From: Rickettsiales bacterium
GTDB lineage: Bacteria; Pseudomonadota; Alphaproteobacteria; Pelagibacterales; Pelagibacteraceae
DNA length: 6,965 nucleotides
Assembly (NCBI GenBank): GCA_005801485.1
Contig: SYDM01000035.1
Location: forward strand, 1 to 6,965
Direction of reading: 5' to 3'
Both the position numbers and the translations under genes were made by a program. Below the pieces are notes generated by a model. That model did not search any database. It had not been told where the DNA came from and saw only the letters and a list, made by a program, of their open reading frames with translations. This document shows, piece by piece, positions 1 to 5,275 of the stretch (positions within the stretch are counted from its first letter, which is position 1; each line of letters begins with the position of its first letter).

Positions 1-234
1 AAAATTATTGATGAAAATCATTTAAAGAACAACATCAATTCTCGTCCAAATATATTGTTAATGCACGGGGACAAAGATGAAATCGTCCCAGTAAATTTTT
101 TACTTGATGCAAAAGATTTTTTTAATAAAAATAGTTATAAAATTACAACAAAAATTTTTAAAAATTGCGAACACCGTATTCCAATAGAAGGATCAAGTTT
201 AGGATTAGAGTTTCTAAAAAATAATTTGTATTAA
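1..234 (+). CDS. Alpha/beta hydrolase, phospholipase/carboxylesterase type, C-terminal part only
   Basis: Frame 1 is open from the window edge to a TAA at 232-234, giving the last 77 residues of a protein whose start lies upstream. Two stretches identify the family. MHGDKDEIVP (residues 21-30) matches the strand and loop carrying the catalytic Asp, which by comparison with acyl-protein thioesterase APT1 is the second Asp (residue 26). CEHRIPIEGSSLGLEFL (56-72) carries the catalytic His (residue 58) followed by the closing helix. This is the Abhydrolase_2 (PF02230) pattern, in which small cytoplasmic serine hydrolases cleave carboxyl esters or lysophospholipids. The GxSxG nucleophile would be upstream and cannot be seen. 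The true substrate cannot be told from this fragment. The next gene starts 62 bp further on, on the same strand, with no hairpin terminator between, so read-through is possible. Confidence 0.85.
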   Translation, partial: KIIDENHLKNNINSRPNILLMHGDKDEIVPVNFLLDAKDFFNKNSYKITTKIFKNCEHRIPIEGSSLGLEFLKNNLY

Positions 235-282
235 CATTATTTAACCGCAACAATTTTATAACTTGAAATCATTTTAGTAATC

Positions 283-288
283 AGGTAG
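283..288 (+). promoter_or_regulatory. Shine-Dalgarno-like AGGTAG before the HNH gene
   Basis: AGGTAG lies eight bases before the ATG at 297, separated by a T run. It is the only good purine-rich ribosome-binding motif I see upstream of a gene start in this window, and it supports the ATG at 297. A possible -10 (TATAAC, 257-262) lies upstream but has no convincing -35 at the right distance. Confidence 0.5.
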
Positions 289-296
289 TTTTTTTT

Positions 297-866
297 ATGA
301 TTATTTCAGTTAATGAAAAAGTACCATTAGAAAAGTGTCCTGCTTTAGTTTTAAATGCAGATTTTAGACCACTAAGTTATTATCCCTTGTCATTATGGTG
401 CTGGCAAGATGCTGTTAAATCAGTTTTTTTAGATCGAGTAACAATAGTTTCAAATTATAAAAGAAAGATCAGGAGTCCTTCTTTTGAAATGAATTTACCA
501 AGCGTCATCGCGCTTAAAAATTTTATTAAACCTTCAGAGAATCCTAATTTTACAAGATTCAATGTCTTTTTAAGAGATAAATTTACTTGTCAGTATTGTG
601 GAAATAAAAAAGATTTAACTTTTGATCACTTGCTTCCAAAGTCAAAAGGCGGTCAAACAGACTGGGAAAATGTAGTTACAGCTTGTTCAACCTGCAATGT
701 TCAAAAAGGAGGAAAACTTTATTTGGATTGTGATCTTATATTAGCTAAAAAACCTTTTAGACCTACCGTTGATGATCTACATAAAAATGGTAGAAATTTT
801 CCTCCTAATTTTTTACACGAAAGTTGGATGGACTATCTTTATTGGGATATTGAACTTGAACCTTAA
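297..866 (+). CDS. HNH endonuclease family protein
   Basis: The 189-residue protein has an N-terminal part of about 90 residues (beginning with the conserved-looking ALVLNADFRPLSYYPLSLW at 16-34) and a compact HNH domain. In that domain C98-x2-C101 and C130-x2-C133 form a zinc-binding pair, D110-H111 in FDHLLPKSKGG is the metal/catalytic site, N125 is the middle Asn, and N134 with K137 complete the ββα-metal fold. The length and order match a chromosomal HNH family widespread in alphaproteobacteria, where it is single-copy and not linked to mobile DNA. It probably binds or nicks nucleic acid in the cytoplasm, but the biological role of the family is not established as far as I know. The start is supported by AGGTAG eight bases upstream. 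The TAA at 864-866 directly touches the stop codon of the convergent coq7 gene. Nothing around it suggests an intron, intein or restriction system. Confidence 0.9.
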   Translation: MIISVNEKVPLEKCPALVLNADFRPLSYYPLSLWCWQDAVKSVFLDRVTIVSNYKRKIRSPSFEMNLPSVIALKNFIKPSENPNFTRFNVFLRDKFTCQYCGNKKDLTFDHLLPKSKGGQTDWENVVTACSTCNVQKGGKLYLDCDLILAKKPFRPTVDDLHKNGRNFPPNFLHESWMDYLYWDIELEP

Positions 867-1400
867 TTAGATTTTTTCAGAAATTTTTATTGCTATACGC
901 GAAGATGTTTTAATTATTTTATCTAGTAATCCGTACAAACCATCTTTAGTTGCACCATTTTTATAAGCAATATCTTTATGATTTAATTCATCATTTCTAA
1001 ATTCATTAATTTTGTTTTTTAATTCTTTTTCATCTTCTTCGAGTTTGAAGGTTTGTCTCTTGTAATGATTATCGATAACTTCTTCGATTGATGCGGTACA
1101 AAGCATTGCAGCTTTCTCTCCTAGCATTGCTGTTCCAAAACCTAAAGATAACCCAAGTAAATCCCAAACAGGAAGTAGTTTTGTAGGTTTGATGTTTCTT
1201 TTTTGAATCTCCTGCACAAAAAATTCATAATGTTTTTTTTCATGTTCTTTCATTTCTTCAATTTTTTTTTTTAAAATTTCATCTTGTTTGAATGTGTTTA
1301 GAGCTAAAAGTTGTCCTTCATAGATTTTGATAGCTCCACGTTCACCCGCATGGTCAACTCTTATAATTTCTTCTAGAATTTTTTTACTAGTTGTTGACAT
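867..1400 (-). CDS. coq7: Ubiquinone biosynthesis hydroxylase Coq7 (demethoxyubiquinone hydroxylase)
   Basis: Coq7 is a di-iron monooxygenase that hydroxylates 2-polyprenyl-3-methyl-6-methoxybenzoquinol, the penultimate step of ubiquinone synthesis, at the inner membrane. The 177-residue protein shows the two-fold ferritin-like ligand pattern in full: E20 in RVDHAGERGA, E54-x2-H57, E106 in TASIEEVIDNHY, and E138-x2-H141 in RNDELNHKD. The hydrophobic segment around 78-103 (LLGLSLGFGTAMLGEKAAM) is the usual membrane-facing helix pair. Its length fits the short bacterial form, and relative to the human protein it has about four extra residues between the first two ligands. It is the last gene of a minus-strand operon, 14 bp after dsbB, whose product hands electrons to ubiquinone. 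No Shine-Dalgarno motif is seen. A run of eleven A bases in the sense strand (window 1262-1272) encodes a Lys stretch and is intact in frame. Confidence 0.95.
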   Translation of the reverse strand: MSTTSKKILEEIIRVDHAGERGAIKIYEGQLLALNTFKQDEILKKKIEEMKEHEKKHYEFFVQEIQKRNIKPTKLLPVWDLLGLSLGFGTAMLGEKAAMLCTASIEEVIDNHYKRQTFKLEEDEKELKNKINEFRNDELNHKDIAYKNGATKDGLYGLLDKIIKTSSRIAIKISEKI

Positions 1401-1414
1401 TGTTATTTATAAAA

Positions 1415-1906
1415 TTAGTGAACTTTAATTTTTTCATAATTTATAGCTGTTCGAAGTATAATAGTGCTTATTACAAAAGATACAATTGTATTAAATGAAG
1501 CAAGCGAAAGTCCAAAAATCTTAAAAGTTACATCTTTACAGCTTACACTTTTCGTCTCTAATTTTTTTAAAAGATCTTGAGCAGATATAGTTTCTCCACC
1601 GCTTCCCAAATTACACATTAAAGATTCATTAATAAAACCTTGTTCTATACTAAGATGATAAAAAGAAATAATTGTTCCAAAAACAAAAAAAAGTCCTATA
1701 GAAATTAGAATCATTTTTTCATATTGTCTCAAATATAAAACTATAATTACGAGAATAATACTAGCCAAATAAGGAATACGTGAAATTAAACATAGATTGC
1801 ACGGAGGGTGCTTTAAAACATACTCAACGAAATAAGCAAAAAGTAATATCGATATGCAAAATATTAAAATTCCTATAAACAGGGATTTGTTTTTAATTGA
1901 GGCCAT
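1415..1906 (-). CDS. dsbB: Disulfide bond formation protein DsbB
   Basis: DsbB is an inner-membrane enzyme that reoxidises the periplasmic thiol oxidase DsbA and passes the electrons to ubiquinone. The 163-residue protein has four hydrophobic segments (about 8-27, 46-60, 64-83 and 136-155). The first periplasmic loop carries the CxxC pair C36-N-L-C39. R43, four residues after C39, is placed like the quinone-binding Arg48 of E. coli DsbB. The second loop carries C98 and C123, equivalent to C104/C130. Size and cysteine spacing match the family closely. The ATG overlaps the TAA of the upstream membrane-protein gene by one base (TAATG), suggesting translational coupling. No dsbA is present in the window. 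Sharing an operon with coq7 is consistent with ubiquinone being the electron acceptor. Confidence 0.93.
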   Translation of the reverse strand: MASIKNKSLFIGILIFCISILLFAYFVEYVLKHPPCNLCLISRIPYLASIILVIIVLYLRQYEKMILISIGLFFVFGTIISFYHLSIEQGFINESLMCNLGSGGETISAQDLLKKLETKSVSCKDVTFKIFGLSLASFNTIVSFVISTIILRTAINYEKIKVH

Positions 1907-2502
1907 TATCTAAATAATAAATATAAAATTCCTACTATTACTACAATAAATATTCCAGCAATCGTAAACCATAATGTACCTTTTTCGTTTATTAAATTAG
2001 CAAATTTATAGCCATATAAATAAGAGAGATATGAAACTATAAAAAACCTTAAACCGCGCCCAAAAACACAAATAAAGAAAAAAACAACAATATTAAAACC
2101 AACTATTCCACTTGCGATAGTAAACAACTTAAAAGGAAGGGGAGTAAAAGCTGCCAAGAACATAACTCCAAGCCAAACGATGAATCCTTCTTTCGAAGAC
2201 ATTTTATTTTGTAACTCAACAACTTTTTCCTCATAACCATAAAATTCGATAATAACCATTGATAGATCAAGAAATAAGACCCCAAGCATATATCCTACCA
2301 ATCCTCCTAGAACTGAAAAAACTGTCGCAATTAAGAAAATTTTTAAATAATTTTCTTTCTTGGCTATAACCATCGGCACTATCATTAGGTCAGGTGGAAC
2401 TGGAAAAAAAATGCTCTCAATAAAAGAAATAAATCCAAGAGCATAATTAGCTACGTTGCTAGAAGCTAATTTTAAACATTTATCAAAAAGTTTTTTTAAC
2501 AT
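1906..2502 (-). CDS. YqaA/DedA-type inner-membrane protein (VTT domain)
   Basis: The 198-residue integral membrane protein belongs to the SNARE-associated/VTT (DedA) superfamily, most like the short YqaA branch. Landmarks are the amphipathic re-entrant segment SFIESIFFPVPPDLM (26-40) with acidic E29 and Pro-rich turn, the second re-entrant motif FTPLPFKLFTIASG (119-132), and the basic GRGLRFF (148-154) before the last helices. Hydrophobic spans lie near 53-80, 108-118, 134-147 and 173-197. DedA relatives include undecaprenyl-phosphate and lipid flippases and proteins needed for membrane homeostasis, but the substrate of the YqaA branch is not settled, so no specific function is claimed. It is the first gene of the operon with dsbB and coq7. 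The upstream region (2503-2570) separates it from a divergent tRNA-Leu. No Shine-Dalgarno motif is visible before the ATG. Confidence 0.88.
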   Translation of the reverse strand: MLKKLFDKCLKLASSNVANYALGFISFIESIFFPVPPDLMIVPMVIAKKENYLKIFLIATVFSVLGGLVGYMLGVLFLDLSMVIIEFYGYEEKVVELQNKMSSKEGFIVWLGVMFLAAFTPLPFKLFTIASGIVGFNIVVFFFICVFGRGLRFFIVSYLSYLYGYKFANLINEKGTLWFTIAGIFIVVIVGILYLLFR

Positions 2503-2527
2503 TTTTTTATTTATAAATGAATAAAAC

Positions 2528-2556
2528 TTGAATACTATTTAAATATAAACTCTAAA
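2528..2556 (+). promoter_or_regulatory. Candidate promoter for tRNA-Leu and the acyl-CoA synthetase gene
   Basis: TTGAAT (2528-2533) and TCTAAA (2551-2556) are 17 bp apart, each four or more matches to the sigma-70 consensus. Transcription would begin near 2563, about eight bases before the mature tRNA 5' end. A TATAAA at 2544-2549 is an alternative -10 but lacks a -35 at proper distance. It overlaps the candidate minus-strand promoter region. Confidence 0.4.
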
Positions 2557-2562
2557 TGTCTA

Positions 2563-2568
2563 ATTATA
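2563..2568 (-). promoter_or_regulatory. Candidate -10 box for the yqaA-dsbB-coq7 operon
   Basis: On the minus strand positions 2568-2563 read TATAAT, a perfect sigma-70 -10 hexamer, ending two bases from the tRNA-Leu gene. Transcription would start near 2556, giving a leader of about 54 bases. The matching -35 would fall inside the tRNA gene (around 2586-2592), where only a weak match (CTACCA at spacing 18) is seen. AT-rich DNA gives such boxes by chance, so this is tentative. Confidence 0.35.
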
Positions 2569-2570
2569 AA

Positions 2571-2657
2571 GGGCGAATGGTGGAACTGGTAGACGCGCCG
2601 GACTCAAAATCCGGTGGTAGCAATACTGTGAGAGTTCGAGTCTCTCTTCGCCCACCA
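2571..2657 (+). tRNA. tRNA-Leu (anticodon CAA)
   Basis: The full cloverleaf can be folded by eye. The acceptor stem is GGGCGAA (2571-2577) with TTCGCCC (2647-2653), followed by discriminator A2654 and an encoded CCA (2655-2657). The anticodon stem is CCGGA (2598-2602) with TCCGG (2610-2614), and the seven-base loop CTCAAAA places CAA at 2605-2607, which reads UUG. A long variable arm (GGTA paired with TACT) marks a class II tRNA. The T arm is GAGAG/CTCTC around TTCGAGT (2635-2641), and the D arm contains GGTAGAC. At 87 bases with CCA it is normal for tRNA-Leu. The next coding sequence begins four bases after the CCA. Confidence 0.97.
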
Positions 2658-2661
2658 AAAT

Positions 2662-4338
2662 ATGCAAATAAATAAATTAAATAGTCTTGTAGAATTATAT
2701 TTTAAGAAATGTGAAGAAGTTGATCAAAAAAAAATATTTCTTAAATGGTTAAAATCAGGAGAACAATCTTACAGCTGGAGAGATACAAGAGAAAAAATCT
2801 TAAAACTTTCTTCTAAAATTAAATTATTAATTAACGATGGTGACCGGTGTTTAATTTTATCGGAAAATAGACCTTATTGGTTAATGTCAGATATTGCAAT
2901 TATGAATGCAGGCGGAATTTCAGTACCAATTTTTACAACTTATTCTTCAAATGATTATCAATATATTTTAAATGATTGTAAGCCTTCATTAATAATTATT
3001 TCAAACAATAGTCAATTTCAAAAGATCAAAAAATTTATCAATTTAAATAATCAAAAAATTATATCTTTTGAAAAAATAGAAATAAAAACTTTATTAATTG
3101 AAGATATTTTAAATGAAAATTATAATGATGAAATTATTAATAATAATTTAAAAAGAAATATGCCATCATGTATAATTTACACATCCGGGACCTCAGGTAA
3201 CCCTAAGGGAGTAGTATTAAGTCACGGAGGAATTTTATCTAATTGTGAGGGAGCAATTGAATTACTCAAACCATTGACGAAAAAGAAAGATGCAATATTT
3301 TTAACATGGTTACCATTGTCACATTCGTATGAGCATACAATTCAATTTATTCAAATTCTTGTTGGTGCAAAAATTTATTATGCAGAAAGTTTAGAAAAAC
3401 TTATATTAAATATGCAGCTTGCTAAACCAACTATCATGACTGCAGTTCCAAGGTTTTATCAAAATCTATTTACAAAAATAAATATGAATTTTGAAAAACA
3501 GACAGGAATAAAAAAAAAATTGATCAATGTAACTTTGAATTTAGGAAAAAAAATTCTTAAAAAAGAAAAACTTAATTTTAATGAAAAAATTGTAAATTTT
3601 ATATGTGACTTGCTTGTTCGAAAAAAAATACAAAACCAATTTGGCGGCAATCTTCAAGTATTTGTTTCAGGGGGCGCAGCATTGGATCAAAAAATTGGAG
3701 AATTTTTAAATGCTGTAGGACTTCCAACGTTACAAGGTTATGGCCTTACAGAAGCTTCACCTGTAGTTAGTTGTAATTTACCCAATCTAGTAAAAGTTGA
3801 GACTGTAGGGCCACCACTTAAAACCAATCAAGTTAAAATTTCTTACGATGGGGAAATTCTCATCAAAGGTGAAAATGTAATGTTGGGTTATTGGAATCAG
3901 AAAGAAGAGACAGAAAAAGTAATTAAAAATGGATGGTTACATACTGGAGATATCGGGGAATTAGATCATAATAATTATCTAAAAATAACTGATAGAAAAA
4001 AAGATATTATTGTAAACTCTGGAGGAGATAATATTTCTCCAACTAAAATTGAAAATATTTTATGTTTAAATAAATTTATTAAACAAGCTTTTGTCTATGG
4101 TGACAAAAAAAATTATTTAGTTGCAATTATTGTTTGCGAAAAAGAAATAAACAACACAATAATAAAACTAATAATTGAAAATATTAATAACAACCTAACT
4201 TTAATAGAGAAAATAAAAAAATTTATTTTAATCAATGATGAATTTACAATTGACAATGGAATGTTAACGCCAACACTAAAATTAAAAAGAAGAGAAATTA
4301 TAAAAAATTATAAAAAACAATTGGAAGATCTTTATTAA
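2662..4338 (+). CDS. Long-chain acyl-CoA synthetase-like AMP-forming ligase
   Basis: The enzyme activates a carboxylic acid, probably a fatty acid, to an acyl-adenylate and then to acyl-CoA using ATP and CoA, most likely in the cytoplasm or at the membrane. The 558-residue protein has all core ANL-superfamily motifs in order: P-loop YTSGTSGNPKGV (173-184), LPLSHSYE (217-224), YGLTEAS (360-366), GWLHTGD (424-430), hinge DRKKDIIVNSGGDNISP (444-460), and a C-terminal lysine region TPTLKLKRR (536-544). The layout resembles long-chain fatty-acid ligases of the FadD15/eukaryotic LACS type; acid chain length cannot be told from sequence. It is slightly shorter than the roughly 600-residue relatives. 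The ATG at 2662 is the first possible start: the frame upstream is stopped by TGA at 2629-2631 and contains no ATG, GTG or TTG between. It lies four bases from the tRNA CCA end with no Shine-Dalgarno motif. Confidence 0.9.
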   Translation: MQINKLNSLVELYFKKCEEVDQKKIFLKWLKSGEQSYSWRDTREKILKLSSKIKLLINDGDRCLILSENRPYWLMSDIAIMNAGGISVPIFTTYSSNDYQYILNDCKPSLIIISNNSQFQKIKKFINLNNQKIISFEKIEIKTLLIEDILNENYNDEIINNNLKRNMPSCIIYTSGTSGNPKGVVLSHGGILSNCEGAIELLKPLTKKKDAIFLTWLPLSHSYEHTIQFIQILVGAKIYYAESLEKLILNMQLAKPTIMTAVPRFYQNLFTKINMNFEKQTGIKKKLINVTLNLGKKILKKEKLNFNEKIVNFICDLLVRKKIQNQFGGNLQVFVSGGAALDQKIGEFLNAVGLPTLQGYGLTEASPVVSCNLPNLVKVETVGPPLKTNQVKISYDGEILIKGENVMLGYWNQKEETEKVIKNGWLHTGDIGELDHNNYLKITDRKKDIIVNSGGDNISPTKIENILCLNKFIKQAFVYGDKKNYLVAIIVCEKEINNTIIKLIIENINNNLTLIEKIKKFILINDEFTIDNGMLTPTLKLKRREIIKNYKKQLEDLY

Positions 4339-4342
4339 AATT

Positions 4343-4391
4343 AGATTAATTAACGCTAATAAAGGCTGGTATTGTTAATTAATTTTTTTTA
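4343..4391 (+). terminator. Probable intrinsic terminator of the acyl-CoA synthetase gene
   Basis: ATTAATTAAC (4345-4354) pairs perfectly with GTTAATTAAT (4374-4383), with AATA/TATT able to extend the stem inward, and the 3' arm runs straight into eight T bases (4383-4390). It starts seven bases after the stop codon at 4336-4338. The stem is nearly all A-U, so its strength is uncertain. Confidence 0.55.
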
Positions 4392-4421
4392 TTTTTGCGA
4401 AAAAAAAATTAAAATTTGAGT

Positions 4422-4442
4422 TAAATTATTTAAAATAATTTA
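4422..4442. repeat. Perfect 10+1+10 inverted repeat upstream of the small-ORF promoter
   Basis: TAAATTATTT (4422-4431), one central A, then AAATAATTTA (4433-4442) form a perfect dyad. It ends four bases before a TTGACA hexamer, a usual place for an operator or activator site. All bases are A/T, so chance occurrence is possible. Confidence 0.5.
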
Positions 4443-4445
4443 TGT

Positions 4446-4473
4446 TTGACATGAACTTTTTATTAATTAAACT
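4446..4473 (+). promoter_or_regulatory. Candidate sigma-70 promoter driving the 17-codon ORF or a small RNA
   Basis: TTGACA (4446-4451) is a perfect -35 hexamer. TAAACT (4468-4473), 16 bp later, matches four of six -10 positions. A transcript would begin near 4480 and end at the terminator near 4628, about 150 bases long. The -10 lies inside the 27-bp inverted repeat at 4459-4485. Confidence 0.45.
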
Positions 4474-4485
4474 TTAATTAATAAA
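4459..4485. repeat. Perfect 13+1+13 inverted repeat over the candidate -10 box
   Basis: The left arm TTTATTAATTAAA (4459-4471) is the exact reverse complement of the right arm TTTAATTAATAAA (4473-4485), around a single C at 4472. There is no U run behind it, so it does not look like a terminator. Its position across the candidate -10 and start site suggests an operator. In RNA the central bases would have to open for a hairpin of about 11 A-U pairs. Confidence 0.6.
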
Positions 4486-4521
4486 CGAATCATTATGATT
4501 TGTTTTAATAAAAAAAAATAA

Positions 4522-4575
4522 ATGGCTAAAAGTAAAATAAAAGCTAAAAAAAAAGCTACGAAAAAAAGAAGATAG
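4522..4575 (+). CDS. Tiny highly basic ORF, 17 residues (hypothetical)
   Basis: The ORF encodes MAKSKIKAKKKATKKRR, with eight Lys and two Arg among 17 residues and no acidic residue, ending in TAG. The start follows directly on a TAA (4519-4521) that ends an eight-codon in-frame reading from ATG 4495. It stands between a promoter-like TTGACA and a strong terminator, so the region is probably transcribed. A peptide of this kind could bind nucleic acid, like the Lys/Ala-rich tails of bacterial histone H1-like or ribosomal proteins, but I recognise no family. Against it: poly-A-rich DNA makes Lys-rich ORFs easily, no Shine-Dalgarno motif is seen, and the transcript could be a non-coding RNA. The use of GCT, AGT, ACG and AGA among the AAA codons, ending just before a terminator, is what makes it look more like a gene than chance. 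Confidence 0.4.
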   Translation: MAKSKIKAKKKATKKRR

Positions 4576-4589
4576 TTTTATTTTTAACT

Positions 4590-4628
4590 AAACGCCTTTT
4601 TAATTAATTAATCAAAGAGGCGTTTTTT
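4590..4628. terminator. Shared bidirectional intrinsic terminator
   Basis: AAACGCCTTTTT (4590-4601) pairs with AAAGAGGCGTTT (4614-4625) over 12 pairs with one G-U, including a GC-rich core, around a 12-base A/T loop. On the plus strand six T bases (4623-4628) follow the core, ending the transcript of the small ORF. On the minus strand the hairpin lies immediately after the carD stop (4627-4629) and is followed by an A/T-rich stretch with T runs, so it can also end the helicase-fdxA-carD operon. Confidence 0.85.
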
Positions 4629-5274
4629 ATTCTAATTCTGCAATATTTTTATTTTTTCCTAAAGCTTTATTTATTTTTTTTAAAACTTCTTCAGGAGATA
4701 TTTGAAGAACAGCTTGAAATTCTGATTTTAATCTTTCGAAAGCTTTCTCAAATAATTGTCTTTCACTATACGATTGGTCCGCAATAATATCAGAATTTTT
4801 ATTTAAATCTTTTACAACTTCTGCAAGTTCGTAAATCTTTCCTGAATTAATTTTTTGATCATACTCTTGAGCACGTCTGCTCCACATAGTTCTTTTAATT
4901 TTTGGTTTGCTTTTTAAAATTGAGATACATTTATTAATTTGATTAACTGTGGAAATTGGTCTTAGATTATTCTGTTGATTAATGGGAATTGTTAAAGTTA
5001 ATTTTTCTTTTTCTATAAAAATTTTATAAAATTGTATTTCTATTTGGCTAACTGTTGCTTTTTCTACAGCTATAATTTTTCCAACACCATGTTTTGGATA
5101 AACTATAAAATCTTTAATTTCGTATAATCTTTTTTCAGTAGGTTGTTTTTTTATTTTTTTAATTTCAATTTTTTGCTCTGGTACGTAAGTATTTTTATTA
5201 ATTAATTTTAAGGGAATTGATTTTCTTTTATTTATTTGTACTTTGCTTTTTTTTATTTTATTTTTTTTTAACAT
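4627..5274 (-). CDS. carD: CarD/CdnL-family RNA polymerase-binding transcription regulator
   Basis: CarD-family proteins bind the RNA polymerase beta subunit and the upstream edge of the -10 element and stabilise open complexes, notably at rRNA promoters. The 215-residue protein has a Lys-rich N-terminal extension (about 1-48), the Tudor-like RNAP-interaction domain beginning YEIKDFIVYPKHGVGKI (51-67), and the helical DNA-binding domain with TMWSRRAQEY (129-138), containing the key Trp131, and YSERQL (169-174). The extension makes it longer than the roughly 160-170 residues of compact homologues. The start is the only Met before residue 130; it sits one base after the fdxA stop. The stop touches the shared terminator. 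It is the last gene of the helicase-fdxA-carD operon, an order I recall from other alphaproteobacteria. Confidence 0.93.
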   Translation of the reverse strand: MLKKNKIKKSKVQINKRKSIPLKLINKNTYVPEQKIEIKKIKKQPTEKRLYEIKDFIVYPKHGVGKIIAVEKATVSQIEIQFYKIFIEKEKLTLTIPINQQNNLRPISTVNQINKCISILKSKPKIKRTMWSRRAQEYDQKINSGKIYELAEVVKDLNKNSDIIADQSYSERQLFEKAFERLKSEFQAVLQISPEEVLKKINKALGKNKNIAELE

Positions 5275-5275
5275 T

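Noticed and set aside
297..866. HNH gene as a homing endonuclease or mobile-element gene
   Set aside because: There is no intron, intein, repeat or integrase nearby, and the length and N-terminal part fit a common chromosomal alphaproteobacterial family.
2103..2285. 60-codon open frame on the minus strand
   Set aside because: It lies wholly inside the YqaA/DedA-type gene in another frame, and its translation shows no family pattern.
2571..2657. tRNA-Leu as an integration (attachment) site
   Set aside because: I saw no repeat of the tRNA 3' end in the window and no integrase, and housekeeping-type genes lie on both sides.
3459..3650. 63-codon open frame on the minus strand
   Set aside because: It is antisense to the acyl-CoA synthetase gene; the Phe-rich translation is the mirror of Lys-rich coding sequence.
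4383..4408. T-run/A-run fold-back around GCG at 4397-4399 as a regulatory hairpin
   Set aside because: It is a simple poly-T facing poly-A with a mismatch and is expected in this base composition next to a terminator T tract.
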